DNA of 64,000 bases from Marinomonas flavescens (GTDB lineage: Bacteria; Pseudomonadota; Gammaproteobacteria; Pseudomonadales; Marinomonadaceae), in NCBI RefSeq assembly GCF_004352835.1, contig NZ_SJSB01000001.1:310001-374000 (forward strand). The letters are read 5' to 3'. This document shows positions 27,775-37,019 of this stretch, in pieces. Made by a program: the position numbers and the translations under genes. The notes beneath the pieces were generated by a model. It saw only the letters and a program-made list of their open reading frames with translations, did no database searches and had not been told where the DNA came from. Numbering within the stretch: the first letter of the stretch is position 1; every line of letters starts with the position of its first letter.

Positions 27775-28049
27775 AACGTATCCAAGTAGATGGCAATAAA
27801 TAGGGTCCGTCGAAAAAACGGGCCCGGCATTATAACCTAATATTGTTCTCAAGCAGGAGAGCGTTATAAGGAAATTGATACTTAGTTGAGGCGGATGAGC
27901 GCTAATATGCGTTTGAGTGAGAGCTGTTCTTATGACGCATTTGAGGGTTTAATAAAGTCAGGTGATACTTGATTGAGTATTTTCTTCTATGCTTTATTGA
28001 TGAAAAGCACCAAGAGAAAAGTCTCCATGCCGTAGTAAAGGGAGGATTT

Positions 28050-28553
28050 ATGTCTCACAGCGAAGAAGAAAAAATTGCTTTAGAGCATCAAGCTGCCAAG
28101 TTATTTATGCGTTGGTATGAGCGTAATACAGGCAAGAAAATTCGCCATATTTGGCATAATGATCCGATTCGCCCAGATGTTTCTTGTCTCTTAGAAGGCG
28201 AACCTTTAGATTTAGAAATCGCTCACCTTTACGGGGATGAGGAAGAAGCCATGGCGATTTTAGGGCGTGATTTAACCAGTAAAACTCGCGAAGTATTGCA
28301 TAAACTTGAAAGTGAGCCAGCGGATACTCGGTTGTTACAATCGCTAAATCGAATTTTAGAAAACAAGTCAGGCAAAAAGTACAAATCGAAGCGTGTTTGG
28401 TTGGTCATCCGCAACGCACACCCAGCGTGGAGCAAAGAGGATATTAAATCTCTTGAATATCTGATTCACATCCCCATCCCTCATGCGTTTGAAAAAGTCT
28501 GGATTGTCGGTGATATGGCAGGAGAAACAGGTATCGTCCGCTTGTATCCCTAG
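28050..28553 (+). CDS. conserved hypothetical protein, nuclease-like signature
   Basis: A 167-residue cytoplasmic protein. ATG 28050 is fixed by GGGAGG 4-5 bases upstream. KLFMRWYERNTGKKIRHIWHNDPIRPDVSC followed by EGEPLDLEIAHLYGDEEEA resembles the PD-X(n)-E-X-A layout of restriction-endonuclease-like folds: Asp of RPDV, then Glu of LEIA. No catalytic Lys is clear in the expected place (LDLEIA has none), so activity is doubtful. KRVWLVIRNAHPAW and EKVWIVGD look like core strands. Family not recognised; function unknown. Confidence 0.55.
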   Translation: MSHSEEEKIALEHQAAKLFMRWYERNTGKKIRHIWHNDPIRPDVSCLLEGEPLDLEIAHLYGDEEEAMAILGRDLTSKTREVLHKLESEPADTRLLQSLNRILENKSGKKYKSKRVWLVIRNAHPAWSKEDIKSLEYLIHIPIPHAFEKVWIVGDMAGETGIVRLYP

Positions 28554-28567
28554 TGGTAGCGGAACAA

Positions 28568-28672
28568 TTACTTCTTTTCTTTGTGTTTTTTTAGCAGCAT
28601 TAAGGCAATGGTTAATGCGAAAAAAACGAACAGAATAGCAAATGCGCCAAGCGCCATAATAGCAAAATTCAT
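28568..28672 (-). CDS. possible 34-residue membrane microprotein
   Basis: The frame starts MNFAIMALGAFAILFVFFAL and continues TIALMLLKKHKEKK: one membrane helix and a basic tail, as in small bacterial inner-membrane proteins. The ribosome site is weak (GGAAAA, far from the ATG), so expression is uncertain. It is convergent with the preceding gene and upstream of hemG on the same strand as that gene runs away. Composition fits coding, but it could be chance. Confidence 0.4.
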   Translation of the reverse strand: MNFAIMALGAFAILFVFFALTIALMLLKKHKEKK

Positions 28673-28761
28673 AATGTAAGGTTTTCCATTTCAATTTTTC
28701 GTCATTGTAGCAGAGAGCTTTGCTTGGGTGAATGAGAGCTCATTGAAATAGCACTAGAGTG

Positions 28762-29304
28762 TTAGAGTTTATGAATTTCCTGCGCGAAATCGTCTACCTT
28801 TGCCCAATCCGTATAATCAATAACGCTGTCTAGGGCGGTCGGGCCTTTCGTCATCCACATAATCATGCGGATCATCTGGCGATCAAAAAAACGGTATTGT
28901 TGATAATCTACTTTTCCAGCAAAAACGCCTTTTAGTTGAGGCTGCCAGTCGGACTCTGTCAGTAGTTTTTTCAGGTAAGGATTGCTGTCTGGGGTATTCT
29001 TTTCGGCTTTTCGAGCCACTAAGTTGACGCTAAAAAAAGCGCAAGGCTTACTGTTTAGCAGGGTTTTATACTGGTGAATAAACTGGCCGACATTTTTTCT
29101 GTGTTTGCCATAACGAATACTGGCACCGATGACTATTTTGTCGAACTCAGCCAGCGAGATAGTGCCGGTGTTATTGGCTGCCATTGCGTCAATAGAAAGG
29201 AGGGTGACACTGTGTTGCTGAGTCTCGATTTGATGGGCGATGCGCTGACAAATTTCTTGGGTATGTCCATCGACGCTGGAATACAAAATAAGCGTATTGG
29301 TCAT
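28762..29304 (-). CDS. hemG: menaquinone-dependent protoporphyrinogen IX dehydrogenase
   Basis: Oxidises protoporphyrinogen IX to protoporphyrin IX in haem synthesis, passing electrons to quinone. The 180-residue flavodoxin-like protein has the FMN phosphate loop YSSVDGHTQEI, IGASIRYGKH and SVNLVARKAEKNTP, both diagnostic for HemG, and the C-terminal insert YQQYRFFDRQMIRMIMWMTKGPT that binds the membrane. It ends in DYTDWAKVDDFAQEI as in E. coli. It stands alone; its downstream gene is leftward and distant. Confidence 0.95.
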   Translation of the reverse strand: MTNTLILYSSVDGHTQEICQRIAHQIETQQHSVTLLSIDAMAANNTGTISLAEFDKIVIGASIRYGKHRKNVGQFIHQYKTLLNSKPCAFFSVNLVARKAEKNTPDSNPYLKKLLTESDWQPQLKGVFAGKVDYQQYRFFDRQMIRMIMWMTKGPTALDSVIDYTDWAKVDDFAQEIHKL

Positions 29305-29381
29305 AAAGCACTCATTAATAATGCAAAGTTGGTGAGAGTCAGTATGTCAGAAAAAGCGACTTCAGCTAAGCGGTATTTTAT

Positions 29382-29409
29382 CAAAAAGCGCACTCATCAA
29401 GAGTGCGCT
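29382..29409 (-). terminator. terminator of the xdhAB-guaD operon
   Basis: On the minus strand: AGCGCACTC-TTGAT-GAGTGCGCT followed by TTTTTG, 36 bases after the guaD stop. Confidence 0.85.
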
Positions 29410-29444
29410 TGGCTCTTTATAAACATCAGGTCAGCAGTGGTAGA

Positions 29445-30746
29445 TTAGCGCTGGTGGACGCATTGTCCCGCTGAATACGTTGCTTTAATCGCTCGGTCAT
29501 CCCCTAAGGTCATAAAGACAAATAAACTTTCTTCAATGCCTTTTGAAAGGGCAAGACGAGAGGTGAGAAGAGGCGTGGCTTTTTTATCTAGGATAACAAA
29601 GTCCGCTTCGGTGCCGACGGCTAAGTTGCCAATTTTATCTTCTAAACGCAAGGCTTTTGCGCCACCTAACGTCGCCAGATACAGGGATTTTATCGGGCTA
29701 AGGTTTTCGTTTTGTAACTGAATGACCTTGTAGGCTTCGTTTAGCGTTTGCAGCATAGAAAAGCTAGTGCCGCCGCCAACATCGGTACCCATACCCACGT
29801 TAATTTTGTGTTCTTCGGCTTTGCTTAATTTGAATAAACCGCTGCCGATAAAGAGGTTAGACGTTGGGCAAAACGCAATCGCTGAGCCGGTTTCATGCAG
29901 ACGATGGTATTCGCTGTCGCACAGGTGAATGCCATGGGCAAACACTGAGCGTTCGCTCAATAGTTTGTGTTGGTCATACACATCGAGATAGTTTTTGCTG
30001 GCGGGGAACAAGTCTTGTACCCAAGCGCATTCGTCTTTGTTTTCGGACAAATGCGTGTGCATGTAGACATCGTCGTATTCGTTGAGCAGCTTACCAGCCA
30101 GTTTAAGTTGTTCGTCTGAACTGGTCGGCGCGAAACGAGGGGTGATGGCATAATGCAAACGACCTTTATTGTGCCAAGTATCGATCAGTTCTTTGCTTTC
30201 TTGGTAGCTGGTTTCTGGTGTGTCGGTTAAAAAGTCGGGCGCATTGCGATCCATCATGACTTTGCCGCAAATCATGCGTAGGTTATGGACTTCGCTGGCT
30301 TCAAAAAATGCCTCCACAGAGACTTTATGAACCGTGCCAAACACCAAGGCGGTGGTGGTGCCGTTACGCAATAATTCTTGTAAGAAACGATCGGCAACGT
30401 CACGAGCGTGACTTTTATCGTGAAACTTGCCTTCTTCTGGAAACGTATAAGTGTTTAACCAAGTCAGCAATTGTTCCCCGTAAGAGCCGATCATGTCGGT
30501 TTGCGGATAATGAATGTGCGTATCGATAAAACCAGGGGTGATCACGCCATCAGGGTGGTGCTCCACAAGGGTGTCCGCTGATAGGCTAGGCAATAGATCT
30601 TTGGCGTGACCAATGGCGCTGATCTTGTCGCCATCGACAATCAGTAAGCCATCTTCAAAATACTCATAGGCGTTTTCTACACCAACGTCTTTAGGGTCGG
30701 CAATACAATGTACGATGGCGGCGCGCCACGCTTTTCGTTGACTCAT
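29445..30746 (-). CDS. guaD: guanine deaminase
   Basis: Deaminates guanine to xanthine, the substrate of the neighbouring XdhAB. The 433-residue amidohydrolase has DTHIHYPQ (first two metal-binding His), HTHLSE, FAHGIHL and the metal Asp in GMGTDVGGGTSFSM, a signature of GuaD. I start at ATG 30746 with AGAGAGA upstream; the longer frame to 30821 would overlap xdhB by 65 bases with an unlikely N-terminus. It follows xdhB by 10 bases and is the last gene of the operon. Confidence 0.95.
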   Translation of the reverse strand: MSQRKAWRAAIVHCIADPKDVGVENAYEYFEDGLLIVDGDKISAIGHAKDLLPSLSADTLVEHHPDGVITPGFIDTHIHYPQTDMIGSYGEQLLTWLNTYTFPEEGKFHDKSHARDVADRFLQELLRNGTTTALVFGTVHKVSVEAFFEASEVHNLRMICGKVMMDRNAPDFLTDTPETSYQESKELIDTWHNKGRLHYAITPRFAPTSSDEQLKLAGKLLNEYDDVYMHTHLSENKDECAWVQDLFPASKNYLDVYDQHKLLSERSVFAHGIHLCDSEYHRLHETGSAIAFCPTSNLFIGSGLFKLSKAEEHKINVGMGTDVGGGTSFSMLQTLNEAYKVIQLQNENLSPIKSLYLATLGGAKALRLEDKIGNLAVGTEADFVILDKKATPLLTSRLALSKGIEESLFVFMTLGDDRAIKATYSAGQCVHQR

Positions 30747-30756
30747 TAGATCTCTC

Positions 30757-33153
30757 TTACGGGTTGTTCGTTTGTTTTCGGTTCGATTGTTTTTGAACGG
30801 ATTGCTTTCGAATGGATTCAATGCCCATCAGCACACGTTCTGGTGTGGCTGGCGCGTCAATGTCTGGGTGGAAGCGATATTCGCCCACCGACGCGACAGC
30901 GTCTTTGATCGCACACCAAGCGGCAATGCCGAGCATAAATGGCGGCTCACCAACGGCTTTTGAATGATAAACCGTGTCTTCTGGGTTTTTACGGCTTTCT
31001 ACTAATGTGACGCGTAAATCATTCGGCATGTCCGTGATAGCGGGGATTTTATAGCTCGCCGGGCCGTTTGTCATGAGGCGACCCTGTTCATTCCACACGA
31101 GTTCCTCACTGGTTAACCAGCCCATGCCTTGTACAAAGCCGCCTTCGATTTGACCAATGTCGATGGCTGGGTTCAGTGTCGCCCCCACATCGTGAAGAAT
31201 GTCGGTACGAGTGAAGTGATATTCGCCGGTTAAACTATCGACGATGACTTCGCAGCAAGCTAGCCCATAGGCGAAGTAATAAAACGGTCGGCCACTGGCT
31301 GTAGTGCGGTCATAATGGATTTTTGGGGTTTTATAAAAGCCGGTGCTCGACAGGGAAACTTGGTTCAAATACGCCAAATTAATCAAAGATTCAAAGGAGA
31401 GATAAGTGTCTCGCACTTTGATTTGACCATTGTTGAATTCAATGTCTTCTGACGAGACATGATAATGACTGATCAGAAAATCGATTAAACGTTGCTTGAT
31501 TATCAAGGCCGCATTTTGCGCCGCTTTGCCGTTTAGGTCAGTGCCGGAAGACGCCGCAGTCGGCGAGGTATTAGGCACTTTTTCTGTGTTGGTTGCAGAG
31601 ACTTGGATTTTGTCCGTTTCCACTTGGAACACTTGGGCAACGATTTGTTGAACCTTGGTGTTTAAGCCTTGCCCCATTTCGGTGCCACCATGGTTCAAGT
31701 GAATCGTGCCGTCGGTATAAATGTGGATCAAAGCGCCGGCTTGATTCAGAAACGAGTTGGTAAACGAGATGCCAAATTTCACGGGAGTAAAGGCCAAGCC
31801 TTTTTTCAGAATCGGGCTGGTGGCGTTAAAGGTTTTAATCGCTTCGCGGCGAGCATAATAGTCGCTGGTAGCGAGCAGCTCTTCGGTGATCTCTGGCAGA
31901 ATATTGTGCTCTACCGTTTGATGGTAAGGGGTGATATTGCGCTCGTCGATGCCGTAATAGTTTACGCGGCGAATGTCTAATGGGTCCTTGCCGAGTTTGC
32001 GCGCAATGGCGTCGAACATGTCTTCGGTTGGCACCATGCCTTGTGGACCGCCAAAGCCTCGGTAAGCGGTGTTTGACGCTGTGTTGGTTTTGCAGCGATA
32101 GCCTGTGATGGTGGCATGTTCGAAGAAATAGGCGTTATCCGCGTGGAACATGGCGCGATCCACAATAGAGCCTGATAAATCAGGTGAGTAACCGCAGTTT
32201 CCAGCGAGTTCCATATTGAGTGCCGACACACGGCCGTCGTCGTCGTAACCGACATCATAGCGCACGTAAAATGGATGGCGTTTACCGGTAATCGACATGT
32301 CTTCTGCGCGCGGTAGGCGCATCTTGGTGGGGCGTCCGGTGAGGTGAGCAAACACCGCACACAAGCAGGCGATTGGTGCCGCTTGGGTTTCTTTGCCACC
32401 AAAGCCACCGCCCATACGGCGCATGTCGACCAGGACTTTATTCATGCTAATACCCAGTACGCTGGCGACCAGCTTTTGCACTTCGGTGGGGTTTTGTGTG
32501 CTCGAATAGACAATCATGCCACCGTCTTCGGTGGGCATTACTGAGGCGACTTGGGTTTCAAGGTAAAAGTGTTCTTGGCCGCCAATATAGAGTTCGTTTT
32601 GCAAGCGGTGAGACGCTTTTTCCAGTGCGCTGGCGCTATCACCGATGACAAGTTGGTGGCTGTCTTGCACAAAGTGTTGTTTCTCAAGCGCTTCTTTGAC
32701 GTCCAGGATCGGCGTCAGCGGTTGGTATTCGACCTTAATCGCTTTAGCGGCTTGCAGGGCGGCTTCATGGCTGGTGGCGGCCACTGCGACAATGGGTTGG
32801 CCGTAATACTCGACGATGCCATCGGCAAGCAATGGGTCGCCTTTTAATACCGGACCAACGTCCAATTCACCGGGCACATCTTGCGCGGTGATGATAGACA
32901 CGACACCAGGCATAGTCAGGCTAGCGCTGGTGTCTATGTTAAGAATTTTGGCATGGGCGTAGGTGCTGGTGTGCACATAGACATGGAGTTGGTTCGGGAA
33001 CTCAAGTTTGTCATCTATATAGAGCGCTTCACCGCTGACGTGCTTGTCACCGCTTTCGTGTTTGATGCCTCGTCCAACGCCCGTTTTAAGGTTGGCTTTG
33101 AAGGCGCTTTCTAGCTCTGTTTGGCTGAGTTCTGGGGCGGAATGATTAGACAT
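30757..33153 (-). CDS. xdhB: xanthine dehydrogenase, molybdopterin-binding subunit
   Basis: Large subunit that hydroxylates hypoxanthine and xanthine to urate at the molybdenum cofactor. The 798 residues contain RMGGGFGGKET and AYRGFGGPQG (cofactor and substrate contacts), GGTEMGQGLNTK, and the catalytic glutamate in AVGEPPFMLGIA near the C-terminus. It is of the two-subunit XdhAB bacterial type (Rhodobacter-like). It overlaps xdhA by 8 bases. The insertion chaperone gene xdhC, often next in such operons, is missing; guaD takes its place. Confidence 0.95.
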   Translation of the reverse strand: MSNHSAPELSQTELESAFKANLKTGVGRGIKHESGDKHVSGEALYIDDKLEFPNQLHVYVHTSTYAHAKILNIDTSASLTMPGVVSIITAQDVPGELDVGPVLKGDPLLADGIVEYYGQPIVAVAATSHEAALQAAKAIKVEYQPLTPILDVKEALEKQHFVQDSHQLVIGDSASALEKASHRLQNELYIGGQEHFYLETQVASVMPTEDGGMIVYSSTQNPTEVQKLVASVLGISMNKVLVDMRRMGGGFGGKETQAAPIACLCAVFAHLTGRPTKMRLPRAEDMSITGKRHPFYVRYDVGYDDDGRVSALNMELAGNCGYSPDLSGSIVDRAMFHADNAYFFEHATITGYRCKTNTASNTAYRGFGGPQGMVPTEDMFDAIARKLGKDPLDIRRVNYYGIDERNITPYHQTVEHNILPEITEELLATSDYYARREAIKTFNATSPILKKGLAFTPVKFGISFTNSFLNQAGALIHIYTDGTIHLNHGGTEMGQGLNTKVQQIVAQVFQVETDKIQVSATNTEKVPNTSPTAASSGTDLNGKAAQNAALIIKQRLIDFLISHYHVSSEDIEFNNGQIKVRDTYLSFESLINLAYLNQVSLSSTGFYKTPKIHYDRTTASGRPFYYFAYGLACCEVIVDSLTGEYHFTRTDILHDVGATLNPAIDIGQIEGGFVQGMGWLTSEELVWNEQGRLMTNGPASYKIPAITDMPNDLRVTLVESRKNPEDTVYHSKAVGEPPFMLGIAAWCAIKDAVASVGEYRFHPDIDAPATPERVLMGIESIRKQSVQKQSNRKQTNNP

Positions 33154-34588
33154 GGGCCGTTACTCGCGTGATCAGATAATCGGGATTCGAGGTGGTTTCG
33201 ATGAAGTATTTGCGCAATAAATTTTGCGCCACTAGTTGGCGGTATTCCTTCGAGGCTCGAAAGTCGCTTAGTGGGGTGAAATCAAGGGCAAGAGCGCCAC
33301 AAGCGGCTTCTATCGTGGCTTGAGTCCATGCTTGACCGACTAGAGCTTGCTCACAATGGCTGGCGCGTTTTGGTATCGCCGCCATACCGCCAAACGCAAG
33401 GCGCGCACTGACAACCTGACCTGCTTGAATCTCAATATTCATTGCGGCGCAGACGGCAGAAATATCGTCATCGAGGCGCTTCGAAACCTTATAAGCTTTG
33501 AAAGTAGCAAGGTTCGGCGTTGGTACGAGGATTTTTTCGATAAACTCGCTCGACTGACGAACGGTTTTTTTGTAATCCAAAAAGTAATCTTCCAGAGGAA
33601 TTAGGCGCGTCTTGTCACCTTGTCTTAGTTGTACTTTAGCGTCCAGTGCAATCAATAATGGCGGCGAATCACCAATCGGAGAGGCATTGGCAATGTTGCC
33701 TCCAAGGGTGCCTTGGTTGCGAATTTGCAGTGAGGCAAAGCGATGTAATAGGTCGCCAAAGTCTGGGTAGTGTTTGGATAATATAGAATAACAATCTGTT
33801 AGTGGGGCCGCCGCGCCAATCTCAATCATGCCGTCTGTTTCTGTGATTTGTTTCATCTCGCTGACATTGCCAAGATAAATCAGCTTATCGAGAGTGCGAT
33901 GAAATTGTGTCACTTCTAAGGCGAGATCGGTGCCGCCGGCTAACAAATGGGCATCTGGGTGTTGCAGGTAACGTTCTGCCAACTCTTGAGTGGAGGTCGG
34001 CAAATAGACATGACGGTTTTTGCCAGTCAGTTGTGTGTTGCTAAGCGGTTTGATGGCTTTTAAACGAGCAATGGTTTGCGCGGCTTGAGCATCGAAATGG
34101 TCGCTTTGTTGGTTTTCACAGCTTTGTTTGGCTGCTTCATAAATAGGGCGATAGCCAGTGCAACGGCATAAATTTCCGGCCAAGGCTTCGCTGGTTTGAG
34201 CTTGGTCGTATTGCTCGGTGTTTTTTTGCAACGCAAACAGAGACATCACAAAACCAGGGGTACAAAAACCACATTGAGAGCCATGGCAATCGGCCATCGC
34301 TTGTTGGGTGCTGTGTAGGTTTTGTTGGTGCTTTAGGTCTTCAACGGTAATTAATTGTTTGCCATGCAAAGCAGACACAAATGTCAGGCAGGCGTTCACA
34401 CTGCGGTAGCGTAAGTCGCCGTTGATGTCTTCTGCCAACACCACGCTGCAGGCGCCACAGTCACCAGAGGCACAGCCTTCTTTGGTGCCTGTCTTGTTTC
34501 GCTCATTGCGCAAGTAATTTAATACTGTCAAATTTGGATCTAGGTTGTCTTCTTGGCGAAGCTCTTGATTCAGTAAAAATTGAATCAC
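33146..34588 (-). CDS. xdhA: xanthine dehydrogenase, iron-sulfur/FAD subunit
   Basis: Small subunit (480 residues) that carries electrons from the molybdenum centre to NAD. First 2Fe-2S cluster: Cys39, Cys44, Cys47 (GCASGDCGAC) and Cys67. Second cluster: Cys106 and Cys109 (QCGFCTPGF), Cys141 and Cys143 (LCRCTGYRP). The FAD domain follows from about residue 190, with LLAGGTDLAL and TLGGNIANASPIGD. It is the first gene of xdhA-xdhB-guaD; a TTGACA promoter with a palindrome is about 190 bases upstream. Confidence 0.95.
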   Translation of the reverse strand: MIQFLLNQELRQEDNLDPNLTVLNYLRNERNKTGTKEGCASGDCGACSVVLAEDINGDLRYRSVNACLTFVSALHGKQLITVEDLKHQQNLHSTQQAMADCHGSQCGFCTPGFVMSLFALQKNTEQYDQAQTSEALAGNLCRCTGYRPIYEAAKQSCENQQSDHFDAQAAQTIARLKAIKPLSNTQLTGKNRHVYLPTSTQELAERYLQHPDAHLLAGGTDLALEVTQFHRTLDKLIYLGNVSEMKQITETDGMIEIGAAAPLTDCYSILSKHYPDFGDLLHRFASLQIRNQGTLGGNIANASPIGDSPPLLIALDAKVQLRQGDKTRLIPLEDYFLDYKKTVRQSSEFIEKILVPTPNLATFKAYKVSKRLDDDISAVCAAMNIEIQAGQVVSARLAFGGMAAIPKRASHCEQALVGQAWTQATIEAACGALALDFTPLSDFRASKEYRQLVAQNLLRKYFIETTSNPDYLITRVTAHV

Positions 34589-34767
34589 TCTGTCTCTCCC
34601 GAAAGCGGTCTGCTCTTTGTCATGCTGATGACTGGTTTGATTTGCTCATTAAACGCGTATTTACGTGTTTTTTTAAGTTCTTTTTTTCTGCGATAACGGT
34701 GTAAAGCGGGTTTAGTTAGCTGTATTTTTAATGTGATAAATAAACAAATTAACACAGCGAATTTAAA

Positions 34768-34796
34768 ACATTGACCGATCGGTTATGTTTTGTCAA
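34768..34796 (-). promoter_or_regulatory. xdhA promoter with palindromic operator
   Basis: On the minus strand, a perfect -35 TTGACA (34796-34791) is followed 17 bases on by a weak -10 CAATGT (34773-34768). The spacer holds the perfect palindrome ACCGATCGGT (34774-34783), within TTGACCGATCGGTTAT on the plus strand, which resembles the RutR site TTGACC-N4-GGTCAA. A TetR-type repressor bound there would block the promoter. The leader to xdhA is about 175 bases. The rest of the 34589-35011 gap has no gene. Confidence 0.5.
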
Positions 34797-35011
34797 ACCT
34801 TTGACGATTTTTTATTTTATGCACTAAAACAGAGAGGTTTATGTCTATTTTGGTGCGGCCTAACACTAGCGTCCATTTGACGATAAGAGTGCTTTAGGTA
34901 GCCTGACTGGTACGGGTTAGATCGTTAACTAATTGTGGTGTCTTTGTTTCTGTGTTTTGAGGGAAATAAGGTGATGAAGTGTCCGTTGTCATTGTTTCTG
35001 TAACGGAGAAC

Positions 35012-35380
35012 CTATGGCGTCTTTTGGGAGAAGCGAGAGTAAATAAGAGCAGCAAGAGTCACTAGTAATACACCGATTCCGTCTGCAATGAAATCTGCCC
35101 ATTCCCCATGTCGATTTACGCTGGGTTGAATAAGTTCAATAGCGCCACCCCATAGAAAAATAAACAGTGCGATGATGAAGAAGCGTTTTCGAGGGCCGAA
35201 AACGCATAACAATGACCATCCAGAAAACCCCAGTACATGATGAAGTTTGTCCGATCCTGCTACCGCTGGAAGCTGCTCCATTGGTGTTAAGGTCACTATG
35301 CTGATTAACAACCAGCCAGCAACAAAACCAATAAGTTGTGTTGTTGGCGATTGCCAGAATGGCTGGTTATTAACGAGCAT
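35012..35380 (-). CDS. VanZ-like membrane protein
   Basis: A 122-residue protein with four membrane helices. DKLHHVLGFSGWSLL in the loop before helix 2, then GGAIELIQPSVNRHGEWADFIADGIGVLLG-like ending are the conserved VanZ pattern (E-x-x-Q, R-x-x-x-x-D-x-x-x-N/D-x-x-G). Function in gammaproteobacteria is unknown; no glycopeptide resistance is implied. It lies 66 bases after dbpA in the same direction. Confidence 0.85.
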   Translation of the reverse strand: MLVNNQPFWQSPTTQLIGFVAGWLLISIVTLTPMEQLPAVAGSDKLHHVLGFSGWSLLCVFGPRKRFFIIALFIFLWGGAIELIQPSVNRHGEWADFIADGIGVLLVTLAALIYSRFSQKTP

Positions 35381-35445
35381 TGTTGTTATTTATCACTTCT
35401 ATTTTATAGCGTCTATTTACTCAGTTTAGAAACTGAGTGTGGTGC

Positions 35446-36828
35446 TTAGTTCAAGATGCGAACACGAATGTTGCGACCTTTGATTTTTTTGTTTTCTAGC
35501 TCTTTTACAACGCGTTTGGCTTCTTTGCCTTCCACGGAGACGTAAGCTTGAAAATCAAAGATATCAATTTTACCCACTTGAGATTTATCCAGACCAATAC
35601 CAGCGGTTAGTGCCCCTAAAATATCACCAGGGCGCAGTTTGCTTTTACGGCCAGCATCAAACGCGATGGTGGCTTTATTAGGGACTAAGCGATAGGTAGG
35701 ATCAAGAGGCTCTAATTCCACATAGTTAGCTTGAATACCAAAGCGAGTTTCGATGTCGCGGATCTTGTAGTCGTCTTTAGAGGTCACAAGGTTAACCGCA
35801 ATACCAGAGGCGCCAGCTCGACCGGTACGGCCAATTCGGTGAGTATGAACGTCTGTGTCGCGGGTCGTGTCGTAGTTGACAACGAGATCCACTTCTTTTA
35901 CATCGATACCGCGAGCGGCGACGTCAGTAGCAACCAAAACACAACTACTTTGATTACTAAAACGGACTAATACTTGATCACGTTGTTTCTGTTCTAAATC
36001 ACCATGAATTGCTTGAGCGGCCACTTTATGTTCGCCTAGCCAATCTGCCACTTTTTGACATTCAATTTTAGTGTTACAGAAAACAATGACTTGGCGTGGA
36101 TCAAAGTGTTGTAAAGCAGCTAATAACGTCTCACATTTTACTGCGTTTTCACTACGAATGAAGAATTGCTCAATATTAGGTTTTAAATCTTCTTGTTCTT
36201 CGACTTTAACGGCAATCGGGTTATTTTGAAATTCCGCACTGATGGCTTCAATCGTGTCACCGTAAGTGGCAGAGAACAATAATGTTTGACGATCATTTGG
36301 TGTGAGTTCAACCACTTCGCGAATGCTATCAACAAAGCCCATGTCTAACATACGGTCGGCTTCATCTAAAACTAGCGTGCTAAGTGCGTTTAATTTTAGT
36401 GTGCCTTTGCGCAAATGTTCCATTAAACGCCCCGGTGTACCCACAACGATGTGAGCCCCGTGTTCTAAGGAACCTATTTGTGGGCCAAATGGCATACCAC
36501 CACATAGACTAAGTACTTTAATGTTTTCTAAGTAGCGCGCAACTTTACGAATTTCTTTGGATACTTGGTCTGCTAATTCACGTGTTGGGCACATGACTAG
36601 AGCTTGTACACCAAAGTAGCGTGGATTAATTTTAAGCAAAAGACCGATGGCAAACGCTAATGTTTTTCCGCTCCCTGTCTGAGCTTGAGCTAGAATGTCT
36701 TTACCATTAATAATGGTAGGGAGACTTTGCTCCTGTATAGGTGTAAAAGCCGTAAATCCCATGTCCGTAAGGAGAGCGATTAATTTAGGCGGCAGAACAA
36801 TGTCTGAAGAGAGAGAAAACTGGGTCAC
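35446..36828 (-). CDS. dbpA: ATP-dependent RNA helicase DbpA
   Basis: DEAD-box helicase for 50S ribosome assembly that binds hairpin 92 of 23S rRNA. Motifs in order: Q motif FTPIQEQSLP, Walker A AQTGSGKT, PTRELADQ, TPGR, DEAD, SAT, then HRIGRTGRAG in domain 2. The C-terminal 75 residues (SKLRPGDILGALTAGIGLDKSQVGKIDIFDFQAYVSV) are the DbpA RNA-recognition domain. I use GTG 36828, giving 460 residues, near the E. coli length (457) and preceded by AGG; the frame continues to 36927 without family resemblance. Confidence 0.93.
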   Translation of the reverse strand: MTQFSLSSDIVLPPKLIALLTDMGFTAFTPIQEQSLPTIINGKDILAQAQTGSGKTLAFAIGLLLKINPRYFGVQALVMCPTRELADQVSKEIRKVARYLENIKVLSLCGGMPFGPQIGSLEHGAHIVVGTPGRLMEHLRKGTLKLNALSTLVLDEADRMLDMGFVDSIREVVELTPNDRQTLLFSATYGDTIEAISAEFQNNPIAVKVEEQEDLKPNIEQFFIRSENAVKCETLLAALQHFDPRQVIVFCNTKIECQKVADWLGEHKVAAQAIHGDLEQKQRDQVLVRFSNQSSCVLVATDVAARGIDVKEVDLVVNYDTTRDTDVHTHRIGRTGRAGASGIAVNLVTSKDDYKIRDIETRFGIQANYVELEPLDPTYRLVPNKATIAFDAGRKSKLRPGDILGALTAGIGLDKSQVGKIDIFDFQAYVSVEGKEAKRVVKELENKKIKGRNIRVRILN

Positions 36829-37019
36829 AAAAGGCCTGTCTATAGTAGAATAAATAGGGGGTAAGGATAACAGAAAAGGACTTTTGTTGTTGGTTTTTAC
36901 AAATAATAAGGTGTGTCGATGCGTCATTTTGAGTAAAGTTATAAGTAATATAAAAAGACGCTGCTTTACAGGGAACGAGCTTTTTGAATGAACGTGGAAA
37001 TTACCGAGCTGGGTGGCTA

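Noticed and set aside
28762-34588. idea that hemG belongs to the xdh operon
   Set aside because: A strong terminator (29382-29409) separates guaD from hemG.
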